Below, in pieces: positions 56,521-64,000 of a stretch of DNA of 64,000 nucleotides. The notes under the pieces were generated by a model. It made no database searches and was not told the DNA's origin. It worked only from the letters and a program-made list of their open reading frames with translations. The position numbers and the translations under genes are program-made. Every line of letters starts with the position of its first letter. The first letter of the stretch is position 1. The stretch lies in the NCBI GenBank assembly GCA_028015205.1, contig CM051516.1, positions 38,454,230 to 38,518,229 on the forward strand, read 5' to 3'. This DNA is from Mytilisepta virgata. Its lineage: Eukaryota; Mollusca; Bivalvia; Mytilida; Mytilidae.

Positions 56521-59500
56521 TTAAATTTCTTCTAGTACATCATTGGCTCCTTTATCTAAGAGGAGATCGGCTATCTTATGTTTGTTTTCCGAAAGCGCAC
56601 AACGCAAAGGAGTAAAACCTCTATTGTTTTGTTTATTTAAATCGGCCCCGTGTTTAATCAGTAATTCAGTAGTACTATGGTGACCTTTGTTGCATGAGAT
56701 ACAGAGTGGGGTCCATCCATTGGTATAACTTTGGTTTAAATCAATGTTCTTCTCAATAAATAGAGAAACGATCTCATCATACCCACTAGAACATGCGGCA
56801 AAGAAAGCTGCACTCCCGGAAGATGAGGCGATTTCAGCCTTGGCCCCATGGCATAAAAGTAACTGAACAACCTTAACATGTCCCATTTTGCATGCCTTAT
56901 ACAAAGGGGTTTCGTTTTTATTATTCACACGATTGATATCGGCTCCTTTACGTATAAGTAATTCGACTATATTCACATGTGCCTCTGTGGTTGCTAAATG
57001 CAGAGATGTTTCACCATTATCATCGGCCTTTTCTATGACAGCCCCATTTTTCATGAGTATTTCTGCAGTACCTTTCCATCCACTTTCACACGCCCCATGA
57101 AGAGGTGTTTGTCCACCAAACTTACTCTTATTGATATCAGAGTCTTTGCAAATAAGTAATTGACATATGTTACTATGCCCCTTTGCACATGAGACGTATA
57201 AAGGTGTCTCCCCGTTTTCATTAGTTTGGTTAACAGAAACCCCACTTTCTAGTAATATCCCGACAGTCCTTGTATGACCTTCACAACTAGCTGCACCTAA
57301 AGGTGTCCAACCGTTCGATATTTTCTCATTAACATTTGCACCATTGTCTATCAATAACTTAACTATTTTCTCATAACCACTAGAACTAGATGCATATAAT
57401 GCTGACCATCCATATACGGTCAACGTACTAATTTCAGCACCAGTATCAATTAAAATTTGGACGATGTGGTCGTATCCATTACAGCATGCAACGTACAATG
57501 GTGTTTCATTTGTCTCGTTGAACTTGTTTATGCTCACGCCTTTTCTGATAAGCATCTGCACAATATCAAAGTGGTTATTTGAACATGCTACATACAAAGG
57601 TGTCTCCTTTTTACTATTTGGAAATTCAATGTCAGCACCACTGTCCAACAGTACCTTGACAATTTCACCAAATCCTTCTCGGCAAGCATTGTGAAGAGGT
57701 GTTTCCTGGGAACATGTCGCTTGATTAACATTGGCACCTTTCCTAATGAGTATACGTAATGCCTTGTCATGACCGCCTAGGCAAGCCTCGTATAACGATG
57801 TATATCCCATACCATATACAGAATTTATTTCGGAACCATTGTCCACAAGAATCTTAAGTATTGCTGTATTCCCGATTTTGGATGCAATATGGAGAGGTGT
57901 TCTTCCATCAGCCTTTCTTTTATTGACGTTAGGTTTCCTCTTAATCAACAAGTCAACAATTTTTTCATGTCCCCCCAAACAAGCGGAAATCAGAGGGGTA
58001 TCTGTGTCATTCCCATTCTTGTTCACATCAGCCCCATTGTTCATTAGCATTTCAGCAATGATATCATCTCCTTTAGAACAGGCTTCGTAGAGTGGGGAAC
58101 CTCTACACTTAGCGCTTTCATTGACACATGCTCCATTGTCTATGAGTACCTGAACAATAGATCGAAATCCCCCGGAACACGCAGCATACAGTGGGGTATC
58201 GCCATACTTTATTGTTTTATTAACTTTTGCATTTTTGAAAATAAGATATTTAACAATGTGTTCATGACCCTCTGCAGATGCTCCATATAACGGAGTTCCT
58301 CCATATGTTACAGCCTGATTGATGTGCGCTCCCTTTTGTATTAAATTTTTTACAGTAATTAAGAATCCACCAATACAGGCAGAGTATAAAGGTGTGTCGC
58401 CATATGAGTCTGTGTGATTCAATTGAGATCCTGCCTTTATTAAATTTGCGATTATCGGTTGATGATTACCCTTGCAAGCAGCCGTCATGGGTGTTAGATC
58501 ATGGCTAGGCGTATTAACTTTAGCACCACACTTAATGAAAAGGGAAGCAATGTCATCATATCCCCGCAAACAAACTATTATCAAAGCTGAGTTTCGATTA
58601 CCATCAGTTTGATTCATTAACCTCTTAATACTTTTCGCACCTAACGATTTCAGGACATTTATAAGCTTTTCCCTGTAGTTTCTATATTTCATTTGTGGGC
58701 TACTAAACAGAATATGGATATTTCCATTTTCAAATTCTTTTTGCACTCTTGAAAAAAACTCATTTTCAACAACTTCCGGGATCAATATTGTATTTTCCCT
58801 ATATGTATCTTTAATGGACTGCAGCTGTGTGCGTTCGCAAATAAGCTTACAGTCCGCATATTTAAGTATATTCGAAATCATTTCTTCTCCAAAGTAACAG
58901 CACAAATGATCAAACATTTTATCATGTATAACCCGGTAGCATGAACCATCTTTCTTAAAGTACGATCCAAGACAGGATTCAATTTTATCCTTTATAACAT
59001 ATTTTGGAGTTCCACGATCAATTCTACAAACGTTGTATAAATCTTCCAATTTTACTCTTTCATTCTGTACACCGGTATCAGTTAATATAGATTCATGAAC
59101 GCAACCATTAAAGATCACAAAAAGAAGTAATACAAAATACTTGGTGCGGTCATAATGCTTTAACTGATTCCATTCATCACAAAACAATTTGAATGGAGCC
59201 TTCATAAATTCTTCCAGACTGAAATGGTTGTTATTAGCAAAAAGACTGCAACTTAGAGGAGAAAAATGAATCTTGGGTAATATGCATTTTAACATTTGTA
59301 CGTCTTTCTCTCTTAAATATTTGCCAGCTATAATTATATTTTCTTGTTCGGAAAGCAAATAATTTGATGATAAATCAAATATGTTGGATCCAAATGTATC
59401 ACTACAAGCTGTAAACTTTTCTTCCCTAAATATTTCTAAACGGCACGTACAAAGCAATTTAGTTTTTCCCTTCTCCAATATTTGCCTAATTTTACATTTG

Positions 59501-59822
59501 TATTTTATCCAATTTTCAACATCAATATCACTTATAGTACATTTACCACATATGTCATCAATTACAAAGATTTGATAATCATTTTGTCTAAAATGAGTGG
59601 TTATTTCTTGGGGAGTATGGCAAGGTATAATTGTACTTGAGTTCCTTTGACTTAGTAATAAGGCAATATGATGGACTGTTGCAGATTTTCCGATACCAGA
59701 TGTTCCCGTTACCATGGCAGTATGTTCTGTTTTCAATTTCTCAATTATGTCCATAATCACCTTCGTCTCCACAAACTTTAAGTCTTGTTTAAACCATGAT
59801 TTTATTTCTATTTGATGGAAAT
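56521..59822 (-). CDS. Gene B main exon: STAND/NACHT-like NTPase and 21 ankyrin repeats
   Basis: Paralogue of gene A on the opposite strand. The exon starts after acceptor TTTATTTTAG (59823-59824 on the plus scale), at the same codon position as gene A: an Asp completed across the junction, then FHQIEIKSW against LHQVELRLW. Walker A is GTSGIGKS (59683-59706), Walker B is IFVIDDICG, the sensor-like TKLLCTCRLEIF and a conserved YRVIHDKMFDHLCCYFG follow. From about 58605 to the stop are 21 ankyrin repeats of 33 residues. The frame is intact over 1100 codons. Repeats 1-13 align one to one with gene A (for example ADGRTPLHIAS as repeat 8 and VYGW(S/N)ALY as repeat 13). The role is inferred as for gene A: NTP-dependent switch with a repeat sensor. 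The ATG-led hydrophobic segment upstream of the acceptor is probably intron. Confidence 0.92.
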
Positions 59823-60027
59823 CTAAAATAAATAAAGAAGTAAATAAACTAAATGCAATGTAGTAGATAATTTTGTACGTGTGTGCCATTCATGACATTA
59901 AACCGAACCTTTATCATGAAATATTTCAATAATTTTGTTGAAAAAAACAACCAAACAAGCTTTGTTACATACACTCGTTTTTATTTTTAAACAGCAGAAA
60001 AAAAATTGATACCATATTCAAAGCACT

Positions 60028-60130
60028 AGATGTGCACATTTCGTCTCATCAGTTGTGCTCAAGACCTAAAATGTTGATAACAAAAACAATAGTCCAAAAG
60101 GTTGAAGAGAAGATTTAATGCCAAAATTAC
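60028..60130 (+). repeat. GATTTACGACTCAT family copy
   Basis: GATGTGCACATTTCGTC, TCATCAGTTGTGCTCAAGACC and CCAAAAGGTTGAAGAGAAGA match copies at 25765 and 60345. It is followed by a segment (60140-60310: GGACAGAGC, GATACTCCTTAGTTT, ATACTAGCA, CAGCAGCGGTAT) repeated in the same orientation at 61420-61620. Confidence 0.75.
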
Positions 60131-60344
60131 CAACAGAGATTATGCCAAAACAACTCAAGGACAGAGCCATGCACGAGGGAGATACTCCTTAGTTTTTGCA
60201 AATTAACATTTTGTAACAGAAGATTTAAAGTATCAATTTGGGGATAGTATCAAAATACTAGCAACTGAGCTGGAGATACCAGCAGCGGTATCTACTCAGT
60301 GGTTAAATATACATTTTTTTACCTGTTGTGATTACAAAAATGTA

Positions 60345-60432
60345 CACATTTTGTCGATTCACGACTCATCAGTTTTACTCAAGGCCAAGAATGTTGAAAG
60401 CAAAATAATAATCCAAAAAGGTTGGAAAAAAA
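60345..60432 (+). repeat. GATTTACGACTCAT family copy
   Basis: GTACACATTTTGTCGATTCACGACTCATCAG and ATAATCCAAAAAGGTTGG match 60028-60130. Confidence 0.75.
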
Positions 60433-60439
60433 TTTAACT

Positions 60440-61417
60440 AGGGGGTCCCAGGAGCCTGTATTGCTTACCCGGATTCAATTTTCCAATCAACAACCATAAA
60501 AACATCTAAGAAACAAGTCTGAAAGATGACATGGCTGCCAAGTCTTATGTTAAACTTAGTTCGGCTTTGATGGCCATCTTGATTGACAGTCCGGGTCATC
60601 TAAAACAATCCTGAAAGAGATCCACCAAGGACCATTTCTGCCAATGTTGGTTCAATTGGCTCAATGGTTTCATAAAAGAAGATTTTTTAATTAATTGTCC
60701 CATAGGGTCCTATGTTAAACTAAGTTCGGCTGCGACCATCTTGGTTGACAGTCCGGGTCATCGGACATAATTCTAAAAAATACCACTCAAGGACCATATC
60801 TGCAAAATTTGGTTCCAATTGGCTTAGTGGTTTCAGACAAGAAAATTGTTGAATGAATGTTCCCATAGGGTTTTATGTTAAACTTAGTTTGGCTGTGGCG
60901 GTCATCTTGGTTGACATTCTGGGTCATCAGACACAACTCTGAATGTTTACCATTTAAGGGTCATTTCTGTCAACTTTGATTCCAATTGGCTCTGATTTTC
61001 AGACAAGGAGATTTTTTATGAATTTTCCCATAGGGTTCTGTGTAAAGTTCAGCTGCGGCGACCATCTTTGTTGACAGTCCGGGTCATCGGATATAATTCT
61101 GAAAAAGGAACCATCTAAAGACCATTTCTGAGACGTTTGGTTGCATCCGGCCCTGTTATCCCACAGAAAATTTGTTTTTTAATTCACCCCCCCCCCCTTT
61201 CTATCTTTAGTAACAGCACACATGTCGGTTTGAAGTCGGGGATGCCGGACATACTTTTGCAAGGGGGCTATCTAAGGTCCACTCCACCAAAGTTTGGTCC
61301 AAATTGGCCTATTGGTTTCAGAGGAGAAGATCATTAAAAGAAAGTTTACGCCGGACGACGACATACGTCGGGTGATGGCAATAGCTCACTTAGCCCTTTG
61401 GGCCAGGTCAGCTAAAA
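60440..61417 (-). repeat. Bivalve TTTTTAGCTCACCTGGCC-type repeat with ~170-bp units
   Basis: Read on the minus strand from 61417 the element starts TTTTTAGCTGACCTGGCCCA and GTGAGCTATTGCCATCACCC. About four and a half units of roughly 170 bp follow, each carrying GACCCGG(A/C)CTGTCAACCAAGAT and ATAGGG...CTATG-type words (plus strand: GTTGACAGTCCGGGTCATC, TTAAACTTAGTTCGGCT, TTGGTTCCAATTGGCT). This is a very common repeat in bivalves. A poly-C run is at 61186-61198. It lies in the intron between the main and linker exons of gene B. Confidence 0.85.
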
Positions 61418-61419
61418 AT

Positions 61420-61620
61420 GATATGACCAAACGGGGTTGTGCCAAAACCATTTAAGGACAGAGCTTTGCACGAGAAAGATACTCTTTAGTTTCAAATTTT
61501 GGTAACAGTAAATTTAGAGTATAAATTTCAGGCTAGTATCGAAATACTAGCATCTGAGCTGTGGATTCCCTCGGGGATCTGGAAACCAGCAGCAGCGGTA
61601 TCGACTCAGAGGATAAAAAA
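61420..61620 (+). repeat. Second copy of the 60140-60310 segment
   Basis: GGACAGAGCTTTGCACGAGA, GATACTCTTTAGTTT, CTAGTATCGAAATACTAGCA and CAGCAGCAGCGGTATCGACTCAG repeat the segment that follows the 60028 copy. The AGCTCACC element lies between, so it may have inserted into a repeat array. Confidence 0.7.
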
Positions 61621-61632
61621 TGTTCAACTTAC

Positions 61633-61657
61633 CCTGACAATGACAAGAAAACTGTTT
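61633..61657 (-). CDS. Candidate gene B microexon, 25 or 19 nt
   Basis: On the minus strand a long polypyrimidine stretch (CTTCTTACTTCTTTTAACAG) leads to three possible acceptors: AACAG, GACAG and AACAG. A strong donor, G|GTAAGT, follows at 61632. The second and third acceptors give 25 nt (61633-61657) or 19 nt (61633-61651), both entering in phase 0 and leaving in phase 1, as the flanking exons require. The first acceptor has the best pyrimidine tract but gives 33 nt, which breaks the phase. The peptide (KQFSCHCQ) does not resemble WASRL of gene A. Tentative. Confidence 0.3.
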
Positions 61658-62199
61658 CTGTCGTTCTGTTAAAAGAAGTAAGAAGCACAAATTGATGCAG
61701 GCTATGATTTCTTTTCAATATTTAATTTACTAATACATGTTTTTATAAAGGTAAATAAATACAATAATGCACTCACTGTAGCATTAAGGATATCCAATGT
61801 TAGTGAATACTTTTGTATAAAAGACCTGCAGGATTTCCATCCACCAATTTACCAAAAATGGAATATACACTCAGCATAGTGTATAAAAGAGATTCAAAAG
61901 AAAGTCTTCATTTCTCTTCAGAGCTGCACACCTGCCCGCCCTATGTATACACCGCAAAACAAATAATCGGATTTTTTTCCCATGTAAAATCCGGTTAATA
62001 AGCATTCTCCGACATCATGTTTTATTATGATTAATAAGTTACTGAATTTTGTTATCCAAATAAAAGTTCATGTAGTTATATGCAAATGTACATAACATAA
62101 AAAGTTTTAATTTTTATAAGTTGTATACAATATCAAATTATTACTGCATTTCCAACACTTACCCCACAATGCTTCCACTTTCTACAACATAATAAGATT

Positions 62200-62580
62200 T
62201 TATGAGTTGATACATCACGAAAACAAAGTCTTCAATGTTACAAAGCTACTTATAGGTTTCACAATGAGTGAAAATAAGATATCGCTTGATATCAAATCGA
62301 GTTGTTTAATTTGGATATAATAATAAACGAGCCTTTGGCGAGAGTTGATATCAAGCGGTTTCTAATTTTTACGACTTGTTCAACCTATTTCTCTTAAGAT
62401 TCTGCAGGAATATTTGTTTGTTTGTTATTCAGCGTCCGACCCGCCGGAAATCTTAACGTTCATTTTTCTGTGACGTCAAATGTTGCTATGCAACGGTGGC
62501 TTTCAACGATGACCGCGCAGATTTCAACCAATCAGAAAACAGCGACGTTTTGGCGAGTTTAATATTAAGTCCAAATTAAA
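62200..62580. repeat. Dispersed repeat with CRE, X-box and CCAAT-like motifs
   Basis: GCTTGATATCAA near 62286 and TTGATATCAAGC near 62347 are inverted, and GGCGAGAGTT (62338) echoes GGCGAGTTTAAT (62552), suggesting a decayed foldback element. Its GC-richer centre holds TGACGTCA (about 62472), GTTGCTATGCAAC (about 62483, an RFX X-box-like palindrome) and AACCAATCAG (about 62527, CCAAT box). Confidence 0.45.
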
Positions 62581-62768
62581 TAGCGAGAATTGATAAAAAA
62601 TAGCTTCTTACATGTAAAAACCATTTCATTTTAAGTTTTTCAGATATCACTAAAGAACTTTTTTATTGAAGAATTTTTAAAGTTTTAGAATCTTTCTTCA
62701 AAACTGAGAAGTATCCCATTCCCATATCTGTCCTTTAAAAGTTATTAGCCATTTCTTTTCGAGTTTTT

Positions 62769-63005
62769 GGCATGTTTGGCAGCATGGCGGGGGACAATGC
62801 TTACTCTTCTGAAGCACCTGAGTATACAACCGTTTTTTTTGTTTTGTTTTTTGTTTTGGCGGGGTGCATGTTGTTCATATGTTTTTATTTTTTAAGTGTA
62901 TTTTTTTTCCGTATTGTTTGGGTCTTGCTTCGTTGTTCTCCATAGTTTGTCAGTTGTTTTAGATTTTCCCCTCCTTCGAATGTCTCTTTGGAATTTCTTG
63001 ACTTA
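62769..63005 (+). mobile_element. 5'-truncated retroelement tail
   Basis: GGCATGTTTGGCAGCATGGC, GCACCTGAGTATAC, GGTGCATGTTGTTCATATG, then CTTCGTTGTTCTCC and CCTCCTTCGAATGTCTCTTT ending TTTCTTGACTT align with 1278-1503. It lacks all RT sequence. Confidence 0.8.
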
Positions 63006-63188
63006 TCTTAATCGTTCGATACTAATAATTGTCTACATTATCGATCCTTAACTCAACTGCATCTCTAAATTTGATTAGCATTCATACTTTGTGCCTAAAA
63101 ATGGTATCATATAATATTGATTATTAAGATATCTATTTATATTTCAAAATATTTTCTATATTTTTAGTACTGTTGTTTATTATCTTAC

Positions 63189-63382
63189 AATTTCGATATC
63201 TTTGTAGTAATGCTCCAGATTTCTTATTCTAGTATCAAGAATTTTTTCAAGCGACTGCAACCGTTGTTTTAAACTGTCTGAATTGGATGCGGTTGTTGCA
63301 CTCAAACTTTGTGTATGAGAGTGAATATCGCGTATGAGGTCTACCTGTAATTCAGCCGAAATTTTCTGTGTAAAGTGTATAC
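63189..63382 (-). CDS. Gene B linker exon, coiled-coil-like
   Basis: On the minus strand acceptor ATATTTTAG precedes GTATACAC, and donor ATT|GTAAGA closes the exon. It is 194 nt, entering in phase 1 and leaving in phase 0, the same as gene A exon 3. The peptide IHFTQKISAELQVDLIRDIH, then SLKQRLQSLEKILDTRIRNL, is a typical amphipathic helix with heptad-like Leu/Ile spacing. It joins the HEPN part (expected beyond 64000) to the NTPase exon. No stop interrupts it. Confidence 0.75.
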
Positions 63383-63567
63383 CTAAAATATAAAATTACA
63401 CTTTTCAATAAAAATCAAAATGTAAATCATATAAATTCGGATAAAATATACATTGTTGATACCTGCATATATAGCTCAGCCAAATTAATATCCGAGAACT
63501 GTCTTTTCATTAAATAACTTCCTGTTCCAATATATGAAATGTTCCTTACATAGATTTAAACACAGGC

Positions 63568-63976
63568 GCTTGTTTCTATGCAATTGACATCCGCACTGCT
63601 TATAACCATAATTCCCTACGTAATATCAATAGATTTAAAATCCAAGATCTCCCACATGCAACTCCAATCGCAAGAAAGCTTAATATTTACTGCGAAACCA
63701 AACCGGAAGTCCATATAAACATTTGCTGGGGTTGCAAGTGGTGGGATCTCGGATTTTAAATTATTGATATGACGTAGGGGATCACGGTGGGATAGGAAAA
63801 TACATACTAGTATGAGGCAAAGTTAAATGTAGAAACGACATAGACAAGGATTTGTGATTTTTTTATTGACACAAAAATAGAGTGAATCGAATGTGTGTAC
63901 AATTCAAAACACAGATAGCGGAGTATCTTGATAATGGGTATAAGGCATGTGGATGGCAATTGCATAGAAACAAGTG
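63568..63976. mobile_element. Foldback element with two nested inverted pairs
   Basis: Outer arms: GCTTGTTTCTATGCAATTGA at about 63569 pairs with CAATTGCATAGAAACAAG at about 63957, with similarity extended over about 45 bp. Inner arms: CCCTACGTAATATCAATAGA / TTTAAAATCC / GATCTCCCAC (63613-63655) pair with GTGGGATCTCGGATTTTAAA / TTATTGATATGACGTAGGG (63741-63779). About 150 bp of unpaired sequence sits in the right arm. No gene inside. Confidence 0.75.
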
Positions 63977-64000
63977 CATACCGGGACGAGAATATGTTAA

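Noticed and set aside
59823..59889. ATG-led hydrophobic start (MAHTYKIIYYIAF) as a membrane anchor of gene B
   Set aside because: It is the intron side of the TTTATTTTAG acceptor; the paralogue lacks any similar residues.

Overview
This is a eukaryotic, AT-rich, repeat-dense window. It most likely comes from a marine mussel (Mytilidae, Mytilus-like). The genes are split by GT-AG introns. Several dispersed repeats are ones I recognise from Mytilus and other bivalve genomes: the family at 7620-8170, the TTTTTAGCTCACCTGGCC-type element whose end lies at 61417, and a tRNA-derived SINE. The two main genes belong to an immune NTPase family expanded in bivalves. The species cannot be fixed from sequence alone.

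Gene content is low. (1) 3671-4636 (-) is a single-exon orphan gene of 321 aa. (2) 11958-14474 (+) is a Toll-like receptor pseudogene: leucine-rich repeats, a transmembrane segment and a truncated TIR domain, broken by a SINE with a 12-bp target duplication, an in-frame stop and three further frameshifts. (3) 36385-48500 (+), gene A, is a five-exon model of about 1440 aa. It has a HEPN-type domain with an R-X4-H motif, a coiled-coil-like linker, a 16-nt microexon, a STAND/NACHT-like P-loop NTPase and about 22 ankyrin repeats. (4) 56521-63382 (-), gene B, is a paralogue facing gene A. Its STAND-ankyrin exon (21 repeats), its linker exon and a possible microexon are inside the window, and its HEPN exons would lie beyond the right edge. 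The repeats of A and B are collinear and their splice phases match, so they are duplicates of one ancestral gene.

The rest is mobile and repetitive DNA. At the left edge three elements are nested: a dispersed repeat (1-87 and 1504-1690), split by a 5'-truncated retroelement, itself split by an 817-bp MITE with 16-bp perfect terminal repeats and TAA target duplications. Other items are a foldback element with a core of six 54-bp (18-codon) repeats (8204-8690), foldback palindromes at 21835, 23505, 28337 and 63568, long inverted repeats at 24315-25290 and 31752-33130, minisatellites of 42, 26 and 54 bp, three SINE copies and several decayed reverse transcriptase fragments.

Functionally the window looks like an innate-immunity neighbourhood: a dead TLR and a convergent pair of HEPN-STAND-ankyrin genes. 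The architecture of gene A (putative RNase, NTPase switch, repeat sensor) parallels that of prokaryotic STAND defence proteins. Exon models rest on splice signals and phase, not on transcripts.
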